From an uncultured Paraprevotella sp. (GTDB lineage Bacteria; Bacteroidota; Bacteroidia; Bacteroidales; Bacteroidaceae), in contig CAMWUI010000033.1 of NCBI GenBank assembly GCA_947177395.1, positions 1-33,658 on the forward strand: 33,658 bases of DNA, written 5' to 3'. The number at the start of each line of letters is the position of its first letter. The stretch's first letter is position 1. The translations under genes and the position numbers were made by a program. Positions 7,201-15,240 of the stretch are shown here, one piece after another. The notes under the pieces are model-generated. The model was given only the letters and a program-made list of their open reading frames with translations. It made no database searches and was not told where the DNA came from.

Positions 7201-8596
7201 TCATGTTGGTATCCTTCAGGCTATGGACATAATATCCTGTAAGATCTCCGTTATTGTCTTTTAGGGCCTCGAGCGTCCATTGCTGATATTTCTCGCCTTT
7301 ATTTTCATATTGTACGACAGCGGTCGCGTTGCTTACCGCCCCGGAAAGAATCGTCAGCACTTTCTGACTTTTTTTGTTGACGATGATGTAGTTGCCGTCT
7401 GTCAGCGGACATAGGGGAACATCTTCTCCCTGACAGATTTGAACGCTTCTTTCCGCACTTTTCTGATGCTTGTCGCCGTAGCGGTATCCCCCCGGCAGGG
7501 CTATCTTATAAGTATAGGAGGGTCCATATCCGTCGAAATAGACAGGTTTGTCTGTGCTCACATATTCATAGGTACACGGAAAAGCCTGCCGTTCACTGGC
7601 TCCGGCAAATCCCTTTATGTGGCCGTCGGGCATCCTGTAGACAGCCGCTCCTGTCCAGGCGGCCCGATTCTCGCCATATCCTAAGCGCGAACCTCCGGGA
7701 CTGGTGGCTAAGCAGAAATCGCCGCGTGTGGGGCCTACCGTTCCCCACCAGATGCCGTTCTCCATACCATACTGAGCGCCCACGATTCCTTCCATAACAT
7801 TGTGCAACTCATCGTTGGTTGCCACATTGCCGTCTGCCTTTACCTGAGAATAAAAATCCGCGTAATGGTCAAAGTCGCCGGCCAATTGATGCGTATTCCC
7901 CTCGTTGACGTATGGTTTCATGTAGTCATACCACCCTTTGGCCTCGTTATTGTTGCAAGTATTGCCGGCAACGATGCGGATTCCCTCGAAGAACGGATCC
8001 TCACGAATCAGTTTCGCTACGGCTTTGAAATCGTCTTTGTTTCCCTGATTGGTGTCTGTCACATCCGGCTCGTTGAAAGGCCCGATAGACACCACCTTCA
8101 CGCCATAGTCCATAATATATTGCACCGTAGCCTTGATGACCTTGTACCATGCTTCGGGGTGATGAGTGAAAGCTTCTGTATTGATATCTACGGGGTCGCT
8201 GTTGAGCATGACACCCGCCGGACGGGTGAGCATGATATGTTGCAAGCGCGATTTGAGAAAATTCTGCTGCCGCTCTGAAAGAGTTCCGTCTTCGTTCACC
8301 GTGTCCATGACCTGAAATGACACTCTGCCGTACGTAAGGTTGTCCGTACCGATAAAGTTGATGCCGCGCAGGACGTTGCCTTCGTCGTCCCATGCCGTGT
8401 CCATGCCCCAGTTTATAGGTGTAGGTAAGCCTGTTCCCATACTGCAGAACGGGACTTTTACCGCATCTAAGCTGCCCAAGCCTAAAAACATGGATGAATG
8501 TGGGGTGGATTGTCCATCGGCATATTCTTGGGCAAAGACGTGCCCGCACAGCAGCATTGCCGCCATTAAGCCCATTATTCTCTTTATTTTTACCAT
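4286..8596 (-). CDS. Secreted multidomain putative glycoside hydrolase (GH-A-like TIM barrel, ricin-B, FN3, LamG)
   Basis: A 1436-residue exported protein. Order: signal peptide 1-22 (cleavage after VFA or FAQ); catalytic-like region about 30-390; ricin-type beta-trefoil about 398-545 with three QxW motifs (W440, W493, W540); FN3 about 552-648; LamG jelly-roll about 653-845; an unassigned beta domain 876-1012; a short FIVAR-like helical piece 1022-1085; a beta-sandwich-like region 1090-1240; a domain starting FVTVEIPQSGYTTFYY; and a C-terminal tail with VIYNLAGQRV and NGKKVLLKK. In the catalytic region GPFNEP (E176) looks like a clan GH-A acid/base, and NDELHNVMEG offers E263 or E269 as nucleophile. 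I cannot name the GH family or substrate; binding domains suggest host or plant glycans. A promoter lies at 8637-8667 and a terminator at 4209-4250. No SusC/SusD pair is adjacent. Confidence 0.75.
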   Translation of the reverse strand: MVKIKRIMGLMAAMLLCGHVFAQEYADGQSTPHSSMFLGLGSLDAVKVPFCSMGTGLPTPINWGMDTAWDDEGNVLRGINFIGTDNLTYGRVSFQVMDTVNEDGTLSERQQNFLKSRLQHIMLTRPAGVMLNSDPVDINTEAFTHHPEAWYKVIKATVQYIMDYGVKVVSIGPFNEPDVTDTNQGNKDDFKAVAKLIREDPFFEGIRIVAGNTCNNNEAKGWYDYMKPYVNEGNTHQLAGDFDHYADFYSQVKADGNVATNDELHNVMEGIVGAQYGMENGIWWGTVGPTRGDFCLATSPGGSRLGYGENRAAWTGAAVYRMPDGHIKGFAGASERQAFPCTYEYVSTDKPVYFDGYGPSYTYKIALPGGYRYGDKHQKSAERSVQICQGEDVPLCPLTDGNYIIVNKKSQKVLTILSGAVSNATAVVQYENKGEKYQQWTLEALKDNNGDLTGYYVHSLKDTNMNMETGGFQVKVGGTVSIWPVTEIENQRWNFEYAGDGYYKIRNYQSGLYLEVPNKSTLNNASVKLCADATQDHQLWKFLPIDAACEQVAPEVPTGLKATAQVHSIRLSWGANTHDKDFNCFIVLRGEKNDMGEVRYDVIGRNVMTNHFIDNDCRENTTYYYAIQSVDYSQNRSEKSAPVTATVAGIQGLVARYEFEQSAADLSENHLNGVVFNSQGFTFGTTDCRSGKAALLLDGIDNYMCIAPSAVNLSQLTIAAWIYNPGTFAADSRFFDFGSDDTHYAHLSLNHGNSIRLTLKDGERVQTVNAGTFPEGWHHLALTIGDETITIYVDGEMKGIDSPVSVRLTDINPICNYIGRGHTHDVPLMNGYVDDLRIYNYALPHSDIESLMKQAVTDPGNGDAWPAPAVPGKAMKDITTSEVLYLYNVDADAFVTYGMDWNTQAVAQRLAKGDCSLDNRFRVKVTKITNGKIRISMYDKPYVYIGCLSDANNVWTDRSIADAAFTYQELPSSSGVSYVLTSEKQNAPLDVSYAYGGPLTTRNGRGFIQWAFVSTKDISPNNSYAKYKERKRLYAIRQAIAAAKKETDYANEIQQAGNIYLNPDATVSELRNAARDLFIAAAPCLHDMDATVLFDNADMLGNNSTSDWTEAATTIKDGNIEVLHKPFTLEQAQTDLPTGIYDIVFHGFYRNDASDAAPVVSASATNTVKGNMVSRTTVINNEVMMVTAETTAGAAQTLTSDKAQTVLKGIIVDNHQMKLSAVVKSSTQWINFQGFKLIYRTPFVTVEIPQSGYTTFYYSNQSFLLPEGMEAYTIKETEQGFEVSQHFSTVGTVLPAGQAVVLKASPGIYEMIPTTRKKSLDTRNRLRGSDAEEMTRGGECYYTLTENENAQTGWHWVASSGATFVNPAHKAYLVSNKTTLPGSIPIETIITSVDRIQTDGNPHSGVIYNLAGQRVDESYPSPIIIQNGKKVLLKKR

Positions 8597-8636
8597 TATT
8601 TGTGCTTTTGATTGTGTAACAAACTATTGCTTTGCG

Positions 8637-8667
8637 CAAAGATATAATTATTGCGGCAAAGAAACAA
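8637..8667 (-). promoter_or_regulatory. Promoter of the 1436-residue glycosidase gene
   Basis: On the minus strand TTG (8665-8667), 20 nt, TATCTTTG (8637-8644). The -7 box overlaps a TTTGCGCAAA palindrome. The expected start is near 8630, giving a leader of about 34 nt. The gene therefore does not depend on read-through from the tRNA upstream. Confidence 0.7.
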
Positions 8668-8700
8668 CAACAATAACGGAAATAGCACAAGTCAAAAAAG

Positions 8701-8730
8701 AAAGAGGAAAATCCTTGCGGAAATTCCTCT
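8701..8730 (-). terminator. Terminator downstream of tRNA-Leu
   Basis: AGAGGAAAATCC and GGAAATTCCTCT pair around TTGC with two mismatches, 13 nt beyond the tRNA 3' end in the leftward direction. T-rich sequence follows on that strand. It is nearly the same sequence as the hairpin at 4217-4243. Confidence 0.7.
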
Positions 8731-8743
8731 AAATAAAAATCAG

Positions 8744-8825
8744 TGCGCCTGATAGGACTCGAACCTACACGCCGCGAAGCACCAGATCCTAAGTCTGGCG
8801 TGTCTACCAATTTCACCACAAGCGC
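8744..8825 (-). tRNA. tRNA-Leu (anticodon UAG)
   Basis: The minus strand from 8825 folds as a cloverleaf: acceptor GCGCTTG pairing with CAGGCGC (one G-U), D-arm GTGAAATTGGTAGACAC, anticodon stem CCAGA/TCTGG around loop CTTAGGA (anticodon TAG), a long variable arm containing TGCTTCGCGGCG as expected for a class II tRNA, and T-arm TAGG-TTCGAGT-CCTA. Discriminator A follows; CCA is not encoded (the next bases are CTG), so the nucleotidyltransferase must add it. The 82-nt length suits tRNA-Leu. Confidence 0.93.
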
Positions 8826-8839
8826 AGGCAGAACGGATG

Positions 8840-8870
8840 CAAAGATAGTGTATTCTTTGCGTAGTTGCAA
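8840..8870 (-). promoter_or_regulatory. Promoter of tRNA-Leu
   Basis: On the minus strand TTG (8868-8870), 20 nt, TATCTTTG (8840-8847). The expected start is near 8833, about 8 nt before the mature tRNA. The upstream element begins directly after the S41 protease stop codon, so the tRNA is transcribed independently of that operon. Confidence 0.75.
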
Positions 8871-9893
8871 TTATTTTTTTAAAAAAGTGCGGGCTGTCTC
8901 TATCAGGCTGTCAACGCCTTTCAAAGTGTCGTCGGACGATTGGTTGACGGCTATGTCGGGGTCTATGCCGAACTCTATCTGTTCCATACGGGCATTGTAC
9001 ATGGGGCAGGCGGAGAAACGCACCAGCCATCCGTTGGGAAGTTCCGAACTGAACGGCAGGCCGGAACCGCCTCCCGTCCGGTCGCCCATGATTGTGACGA
9101 GAGGACATTCTTTTATATCGCGCACAAACGTGTTGGTGGCACTGTAACAGCGGCGGTTGGTCAGCACCACGGCACGTTTCTGCCAGCGGATGCCGGTGGA
9201 CGGGGACAGATAGTCGGCCGTAGGGGTGGAAAAGTCATTGTGCCCCGTACCGGTTTTGTGTGAAGTGTATCCTGTCAGGATGTGTTCGTTTGTGAAACGT
9301 TGCGCCAGCCGTTCGGCATAGTCCAGCCGTCCGCCACTGTTGTTGCGTACGTCCACGATAAGCCCGTTGCAGGCGCGCAGATAGTGCATGATTTCGTCCA
9401 GATTGCCCTCTCCGATACCGTTGCTGAAACTTTCGTAATACAGATAGCCGGTGTTGTCGTCCAGGATACGGTATTTGATGCCTCCGGCTATTTTATAGTC
9501 CGTGCCGAGATAGGTACGCTCTATGACGGATGCCGAGAAATTGTCCGGGTAGTCTTCGTGCCAGGCCCAGTAACGTCCCATGTCGGAGGGAATGGATAAA
9601 TTGACATGGCCGTCCTGCAACTCGGAAAGCATGTCGCACATGACTTCGAAGAGCTGGTAACTATTCATCCCCTCGCTGAGCCGATTGCTGTAGCGGCTGT
9701 AGGCACCCGACCAGTCCAGCCCCGTGGCCTGTGCCTTGTAGTCGAGGAAGCAGTACCGTTCGTCAATGATTTTCCAAAGGGCGTAGAGGTTGCCTTGCGG
9801 GGTGTTGTCGATTTCATCCTCGCGGACACAGCCTGGCAACAGCAGTGCGGCGAGTAGCGGACATAGTAGGATGTATAGTTTTCTCATAGGCAT
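8871..9893 (-). CDS. S41-family (C-terminal-processing-like) peptidase, lipoprotein
   Basis: A 340-residue serine-peptidase-like protein. The signal sequence ends in the lipobox LLPGC (C22); the following VREDEID is acidic, resembling the lipoprotein export signal that places Bacteroidota lipoproteins on the outer surface. ELQDGHVNL (91-99) marks the N-terminal S41 region, LIVDVRNNSGG (178-188) the core strand, RCYSATNTF (248-256) holds the likely nucleophile S251, and GDRTGGG (270-276) follows. No PDZ domain is evident. A second ATG two codons later could also start translation. It is the last protein gene of the leftward parC-DUF3316-S41 operon, 19 nt after the DUF3316 gene. The natural substrate is unknown. 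Confidence 0.85.
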   Translation of the reverse strand: MPMRKLYILLCPLLAALLLPGCVREDEIDNTPQGNLYALWKIIDERYCFLDYKAQATGLDWSGAYSRYSNRLSEGMNSYQLFEVMCDMLSELQDGHVNLSIPSDMGRYWAWHEDYPDNFSASVIERTYLGTDYKIAGGIKYRILDDNTGYLYYESFSNGIGEGNLDEIMHYLRACNGLIVDVRNNSGGRLDYAERLAQRFTNEHILTGYTSHKTGTGHNDFSTPTADYLSPSTGIRWQKRAVVLTNRRCYSATNTFVRDIKECPLVTIMGDRTGGGSGLPFSSELPNGWLVRFSACPMYNARMEQIEFGIDPDIAVNQSSDDTLKGVDSLIETARTFLKK

Positions 9894-9912
9894 GGAAAGC
9901 GGGGGAAAGGGA

Positions 9913-10767
9913 TTACATAATCAGCCGGTTGCGCTGCCGGTCTTTACGTTTGATAAATTGGAAGTGTTTTACGTACCCTACCAGAAAACTGTGGTTGTAG
10001 GTGTGGCTTTTCAGTGCGTTTACGCGGCTCTGCCGGACGTCGCACAAGTAGCCGACGCGGAAAGTGTAATCTTTAACAGGGAAATCCAGCGTGAGCAGTT
10101 GGCGGAAAGTGGGAGCATTGCCGGGGTGGGTGAAGCGGACGTTATGGTCATAGTTGCCTTCGGAGAAGATTTCATAATATGCCTGTCCGTAAGCGGGGGA
10201 GAACATCATTCCCATGACTGGCATGTCGCATTGGTAGCGGATGGCAAACGGGACATGGCGGATGCGGAACGGATAGATGGCAACGACCGATGCGGACAGT
10301 TCCGCTCCGGCTTTTGCCTGTGCCGGGTTGTTGCCGTTGCGTGTGTTGTAGACAAAGCCGGCGTAAGCGCCGATTTGTCCACCGGCCATCAGGCGCAGGC
10401 GGAAAGGCAGTGTCCAGTTGGAGTGCCATCCTGTTCGGTACTCTATCATTCCGGCCATGTCTTCGGCATTCCGTACCGGGTTTTGCGTATAGGCGAAATA
10501 TCCGCCGAGCAGGCTTTGGGTGCTGACACGTCCCTCGGCCCAATGGGTTTTCCGTAATGTTTCCCGGAGGAACGTGAGTTGCGGACCTGTATATTCTAAG
10601 GGCGATAGATAAGTTTCCAGCAGGCTGGAACGCCCTGCGCCTATCAAGGTGGCATGAGTTGTATACCGGTTGTCCGGCACGTCTCTTTCCTGTGCGTCGA
10701 GGTGTGCCGTCATACCGCACAGAAGCCCCGTCATGCCGTATAGGAATAGGCGTATCCGTTTATTCAT
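9913..10767 (-). CDS. DUF3316-family outer-membrane-like protein
   Basis: A 284-residue exported protein with a signal peptide cleaved around residue 26 (HLDAQ-E). The mature part is rich in alternating aromatic/polar strands (for example SLLGGYFAYTQN, YTFRVGYLCDVRQ) and ends in strand-like segments, consistent with a small outer-membrane beta barrel. I recognise it as DUF3316, a Bacteroidota family of unknown function. Its start overlaps the 3' end of parC by 8 nt, so the two are probably translationally coupled despite having no evident functional link. The S41 lipoprotein follows after 19 nt. Confidence 0.75.
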   Translation of the reverse strand: MNKRIRLFLYGMTGLLCGMTAHLDAQERDVPDNRYTTHATLIGAGRSSLLETYLSPLEYTGPQLTFLRETLRKTHWAEGRVSTQSLLGGYFAYTQNPVRNAEDMAGMIEYRTGWHSNWTLPFRLRLMAGGQIGAYAGFVYNTRNGNNPAQAKAGAELSASVVAIYPFRIRHVPFAIRYQCDMPVMGMMFSPAYGQAYYEIFSEGNYDHNVRFTHPGNAPTFRQLLTLDFPVKDYTFRVGYLCDVRQSRVNALKSHTYNHSFLVGYVKHFQFIKRKDRQRNRLIM

Positions 10768-13480
10768 CCGGAAAGAGTTTGGTTTGTCCCGTGATTTCGT
10801 CTACCACGTCGCTCATGCTTTTTCCAGCATCCGGATCCAAATTTTCTTCAATGTCCCCTCCGGCGGTTTCTTCCGTTTTTCCGTCGGTATCTTCTTCGGG
10901 GAAACGCAACGGTTCCAGTTCTTCGATGGTGTCTATTTCAAAGGTGGTGATACGTTTACCTTTGGCTTTGAAACTCTTGACGCCGACGAACGTGTCTGCC
11001 TCTATTTCCTGGCTTCCGCGGAAAGCGTCGTTGCCGCCGAACGTCACTTGCAGACGAGGATAAGCCGTGTCGGTCAACAGAATGAGACGGCTGTTTCTAT
11101 TCTCGCCCAAATAAGGTTGCGGCTTGCTCCCCGCTTCAAAACTGAATCGTTTCAGATAAGGGAAGTTCTGTTGGTCGGCATCGTAGAGCAGGGCCGTCCA
11201 CACCTTGTGCGGGTTGAATTTCTCAATGCGGAGGATAGGTTGTTCATAGTGGTTGTTCACGTCGAAATTCGTCGTGTAGAACTCTCCGCTCTTCAGCACC
11301 ACCAGAATGAGGTCTTCGCTCAGGAATTCCCCTAAGTATGTGCCCCGCTCGTCATAGTTCAAACGGTTTACATCGTGGTCAAACCATACCTTGCGACCGC
11401 CTAAGGTCGAACCGCCACGTGATTTCAGGCTGATGCGGAACACTTCGTTTTTGGTCAGCAGATTGCCCATGCTCTGGCGTCCTTTGATGGCGATGTCGCT
11501 GAAGTCTTTGTCAAAGAATATCTTTTTGATTTTCGGATTAGGTTTCAGTGTCACCTTGATAACTTCGGCTTCTCCGTTGGGGTTGGCCGTGAAGTAAGTC
11601 ACCTTTGACCCCGGTTTGCCTTGGGTCAGGTCGTATTCGCGGTCGCGCGTCATGGATGTCACGTTGAACCGCTTGATATAATAGAAACCGCCCTTTCCAT
11701 CCCTGTATACGGCGTTGTAGATGGTGCGTTTGTCGCTTTTCTTAAACACGGCCACGTGTATGATTTCCGCTTTCCGCTTTTCTGCCTTGCTCTTTTCCGT
11801 CTCACCAACGAAAACCTTGTCGCTGATGCGTATGACTTTGTAGGTACCGTCTTTGTAAAACAGGATGACGTCGTCGATGTCCGAACAATTAGCCACAAAC
11901 TCATCTTTCTTGAGCCCTGTGCCGATAAAGCCCTCGTCGCGGTTGATGTACAGTTTTTCGTTAGCTTCCACAACTTTGGTTGCCACGATGGTGTCGAAAT
12001 TGCGCAACTCCGTGTGGCGCGGATGGTCGACGCCATACCGTTCTTTCAGCATGCGGAACCAGTCGCAGGTCACTTCCGTCAGATTCTCTAGATCGTGGTT
12101 GATGCGGGCTACCTCCTCGTTCATGCGGGCGATGGCTTCGTCGGCTTTGTCCTTGTTGAACCGCAGGATGCGCGCCATTTTTATCTCCATCAGCCGCAGG
12201 ATATCGTCTTTTGTCACTTCGCGCACGAACTGGGGATAGAACGGTGTCAGACGCTCGTCGATGTGTTCGCATGCCGCGTCCATGTTCTTGGCTTGTTCAA
12301 ACTGCTTGTCCTTATATATGCGTTCTTCGATGAAAATCTTTTCGAGCGATGCGAAATGCAGGCTTTCCTGCAATTCTCCTTTGCGAATGAGCAATTCTTG
12401 TCGCAGCAGGTCGCGGGTGTTGTCTACCGAACGCCGCAACACCTCGCTCACCGTGAGGAAGCAAGGTTTCTGTTCGTCGATGACACAACAGTTGGGCGAA
12501 AGGCTCACTTCGCAGTCCGTGAAAGCATAAAGGGCGTCGATGGTCTTGTCCGAACTGACACCCGGTGTCAGATGTATCAGTATTTCCACATTGGCTGCGG
12601 TGTTGTCTTCCACCTTGCGTACCTTTATCTTGCCTTTATCCACTGCTTTGAGGATGGAGTCTATCAAGGAACTAGTAGTCTTTCCGTACGGAATTTCCGT
12701 GATGACCAGTGTCTTGTTGTCTATCTTGTTGATTTTTGCGCGCACCTTCACCACGCCGCCCCGTTGTCCGTCGTTGTAGCGGCTCACGTCTATGCTGCCG
12801 CCTGTCAGGAAATCGGGATAGAGTGTGAACGGTTCGTCGTGCAGATAGCTGACGGCGGCGTCGCAAAGTTCATTCAGGTTGTGCGGCAGAATCTTGGAAG
12901 ATAATCCTACGGCGATACCTTCCACACCTTGTGCCAACAGCAGGGGAAATTTTACCGGCAGGGTGATGGGCTCCTTGTTGCGTCCGTCGTACGAGAGTTT
13001 CCATTCCGTCGTTTTGGGATTGAATACGACGTCTAGTGCGAATTTCGACAGTCGTGCCTCGATATACCGGGCGGCGGCGGCCGAGTCTCCCGTGAGGATG
13101 TTTCCCCAGTTTCCCTGACAGTCGATGAGCAGTTCTTTCTGCCCTAGTTGTACCAGTGCGTCGCTGATGGACGCGTCGCCGTGGGGATGGAATTTCATGG
13201 TGTCGCCCACGATGTTGGCCACCTTGTTGTAACGGCCGTCGTCCATGCCTTTCATCGAATGCAGGATACGTCTCTGCACGGGTTTGAATCCGTCGTTGAT
13301 ATGCGGGACGGCCCGTTCCAGAATTACATACGATGCATAGTCCAGGAACCAACTCTGATACATGCCGCTCAGGTGGTGTGTGATGCTGTCGCCTGTCTGT
13401 CCCGCGGGCTGATAGTCGGAATGGTTGTTCGCCGTATCTTCGTTCTCTGCAATTTCGTTCGTTATGATATCGTTGCTCAT
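10760..13480 (-). CDS. parC: DNA topoisomerase IV subunit A (GyrA/ParC family)
   Basis: The breakage-reunion subunit of a type IIA topoisomerase that decatenates or relaxes DNA as an A2B2 complex. In the 906-residue protein, SYVILERAVPHINDGFKPVQRR (about 50-71) is the family signature, Y139 in SAAAARYIE is the active-site tyrosine, and KFHPHGDASISD (96-107) is the quinolone-resistance-determining region. The C-terminal part is a GyrA/ParC-type beta-pinwheel without a clear GyrA-box, followed by an acidic tail, favouring ParC over GyrA. At the place of GyrA Ser83/ParC Ser80 there is alanine (A103), with aspartate (D107) at the paired acidic site. No parE lies beside it. It is the first gene of the leftward operon, divergent from glyQS. 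Confidence 0.88.
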   Translation of the reverse strand: MSNDIITNEIAENEDTANNHSDYQPAGQTGDSITHHLSGMYQSWFLDYASYVILERAVPHINDGFKPVQRRILHSMKGMDDGRYNKVANIVGDTMKFHPHGDASISDALVQLGQKELLIDCQGNWGNILTGDSAAAARYIEARLSKFALDVVFNPKTTEWKLSYDGRNKEPITLPVKFPLLLAQGVEGIAVGLSSKILPHNLNELCDAAVSYLHDEPFTLYPDFLTGGSIDVSRYNDGQRGGVVKVRAKINKIDNKTLVITEIPYGKTTSSLIDSILKAVDKGKIKVRKVEDNTAANVEILIHLTPGVSSDKTIDALYAFTDCEVSLSPNCCVIDEQKPCFLTVSEVLRRSVDNTRDLLRQELLIRKGELQESLHFASLEKIFIEERIYKDKQFEQAKNMDAACEHIDERLTPFYPQFVREVTKDDILRLMEIKMARILRFNKDKADEAIARMNEEVARINHDLENLTEVTCDWFRMLKERYGVDHPRHTELRNFDTIVATKVVEANEKLYINRDEGFIGTGLKKDEFVANCSDIDDVILFYKDGTYKVIRISDKVFVGETEKSKAEKRKAEIIHVAVFKKSDKRTIYNAVYRDGKGGFYYIKRFNVTSMTRDREYDLTQGKPGSKVTYFTANPNGEAEVIKVTLKPNPKIKKIFFDKDFSDIAIKGRQSMGNLLTKNEVFRISLKSRGGSTLGGRKVWFDHDVNRLNYDERGTYLGEFLSEDLILVVLKSGEFYTTNFDVNNHYEQPILRIEKFNPHKVWTALLYDADQQNFPYLKRFSFEAGSKPQPYLGENRNSRLILLTDTAYPRLQVTFGGNDAFRGSQEIEADTFVGVKSFKAKGKRITTFEIDTIEELEPLRFPEEDTDGKTEETAGGDIEENLDPDAGKSMSDVVDEITGQTKLFPDE

Positions 13481-13502
13481 CGTCGTATATATCCTTATGC
13501 CG

Positions 13503-13510
13503 CAAATTTA
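13503..13510 (-). promoter_or_regulatory. Possible parC -7 element
   Basis: The minus strand reads TAAATTTG, a TAnnTTTG match 22 nt upstream of the parC start. No good -33 element is seen at the expected distance. Confidence 0.4.
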
Positions 13511-13626
13511 CTAAAAAGAATCGGCATTAGAGACTGTTATTTGGCGGTAATTTTCTCAATCTGGCTGATTATTTAAATAATAGATTAAATAATGTGTCAA
13601 GATGAGTGGTTTTCGATAAATAGTCG

Positions 13627-13634
13627 TACCTTTG
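13627..13634 (+). promoter_or_regulatory. Probable glyQS -7 element
   Basis: TACCTTTG 37 nt upstream of the glyQS ATG. The -33 region has no clear TTG at 19-21 nt, so recognition rests on the -7 box. Confidence 0.5.
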
Positions 13635-13671
13635 CCAGTGGATAATGGATATTTGATAAATATATAGTAAA

Positions 13672-15213
13672 ATGGCACAAGAAGACGTTTTTAAAAAGAT
13701 TGTATCCCATTGTAAGGAATACGGTTTCGTTTTCCCTTCAAGCGATATCTACGATGGGTTGGGAGCCGTGTACGACTACGGCCAGAACGGCGTGGAACTG
13801 AAAAACAATATCAAACAGTACTGGTGGCAGAGCATGGTGTTGCTCCACGAGAATATCGTGGGTATCGATGCCGCTATCTTCATGCACCCCACGACCTGGA
13901 AAGCCAGCGGTCACGTGGACGCGTTCAACGATCCGCTGATAGACAACCGCGACAGCAAAAAGCGTTATCGCGCCGATGTGCTTATCGAAGACCAGATTGC
14001 CAAATATGAGGAGAAGATAAACAAGGAAGTGGCCAAGGCCGCCAAGAAGTTTGGCGACAGTTTCGACGAAGCCAAGTTCCGCGAGACGAATCCCCGTGTC
14101 TTGGAGAACCAGCAGAAACGCGATGCCCTGCACCAGCGTTACAGCGACGCGATGAATGCGGGTGATTTGGAGGCATTGAAGCAGATCATTTTGGATGAAG
14201 AAATCGTGTGTCCCATCAGCGGAACGCATAACTGGACGGATGTCCGCCAGTTTAACTTGATGTTCAAGACCGAGGTCGGCTCTACGGCCGAGGGAACATC
14301 CACCATCTATCTCCGTCCGGAGACGGCACAGGGTATCTTTGTGAACTACCTCAATGTGCAGAAGACCGGCCGTATGAAGTTGCCCTTCGGCATCGCACAG
14401 ATAGGCAAGGCCTTCCGTAATGAGATTGTGGCCCGTCAGTTCATCTTCCGTATGCGCGAGTTCGAACAGATGGAGATGCAGTTCTTCGTGAAGCCGGGTA
14501 CGGAACTGGAATGGTTCGAGAAATGGAAACAGACCCGTATGGGATGGCACCAGGCGCTGGGCTTCGGAGCTGAGAACTATCGGTTCCATGACCATGAGAA
14601 ACTGGCTCACTATGCCAATGCGGCCAGTGACGTGGAATTCAAGATGCCGTTCGGTTTCAAAGAAGTGGAAGGTATCCACAGCCGTACGAACTTCGACCTC
14701 GGCCAGCATGCCAAGTACTCGGGCAAGAAAATAGAGTACTTCGATCCCGAGACGAACGAAAGCTATACACCGTATGTCATAGAGACATCCATCGGCGTGG
14801 ACCGCATGTTCCTTTCCGTGATGTCCCACAGCTACTGCGAGGAGACGCTCGAAGGCGGCGAGAGCCGTGTCGTGCTGAAGTTGCCGCCTGCCTTGGCGCC
14901 TGTCAAACTGGCTGTCATGCCGTTGGTGAAGAAGGACGGACTGCCCGAGAAGGCGCATGAGATTATCCGAGACCTGCGGTTCCATTTCAACTGCAAGTAT
15001 GACGAGAAAGATTCCATCGGCAAGCGTTATCGCCGTCAGGATGCCGTCGGCACGCCGTTCTGCGTGACGGTGGATTACGATTCGCTGAAAGACAACACTG
15101 TGACGCTTCGTTACCGTGACACGATGGAACAGAAGCGTGTGCGTATCGAGGAACTGCGTACCCTTATCGAGGATGAGGTAAGTATCACGTCGTTGCTGAA
15201 GAAAATCATGTAA
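13672..15213 (+). CDS. glyQS: Glycyl-tRNA synthetase (dimeric, eukaryote/archaea-like type)
   Basis: Charges tRNA-Gly with glycine using ATP in the cytoplasm. The 513-residue protein is the single-chain class II form, not the alpha/beta GlyQ-GlyS type. Visible segments: SSDIYDGLGAVYDYG near the N-terminus, motif 2 around GKAFRNEIVARQFIFRMREF, motif 3 at ETSIGVDRMFLSV, and a C-terminal anticodon-binding domain beginning PPALAPVKLAVMPL. The ATG at 13672 follows an A/T-rich leader. The FKBP lipoprotein gene begins 27 nt after the stop, so both are probably co-transcribed. Confidence 0.95.
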   Translation: MAQEDVFKKIVSHCKEYGFVFPSSDIYDGLGAVYDYGQNGVELKNNIKQYWWQSMVLLHENIVGIDAAIFMHPTTWKASGHVDAFNDPLIDNRDSKKRYRADVLIEDQIAKYEEKINKEVAKAAKKFGDSFDEAKFRETNPRVLENQQKRDALHQRYSDAMNAGDLEALKQIILDEEIVCPISGTHNWTDVRQFNLMFKTEVGSTAEGTSTIYLRPETAQGIFVNYLNVQKTGRMKLPFGIAQIGKAFRNEIVARQFIFRMREFEQMEMQFFVKPGTELEWFEKWKQTRMGWHQALGFGAENYRFHDHEKLAHYANAASDVEFKMPFGFKEVEGIHSRTNFDLGQHAKYSGKKIEYFDPETNESYTPYVIETSIGVDRMFLSVMSHSYCEETLEGGESRVVLKLPPALAPVKLAVMPLVKKDGLPEKAHEIIRDLRFHFNCKYDEKDSIGKRYRRQDAVGTPFCVTVDYDSLKDNTVTLRYRDTMEQKRVRIEELRTLIEDEVSITSLLKKIM

Positions 15214-15240
15214 TTTATCCGATAAATCTTGCGAAACGAA

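Noticed and set aside
8744-8825. tRNA-Leu as an integration site with a duplicated 3' end
   Set aside because: I saw no second copy of the tRNA 3' end; only the terminator beyond it is repeated.
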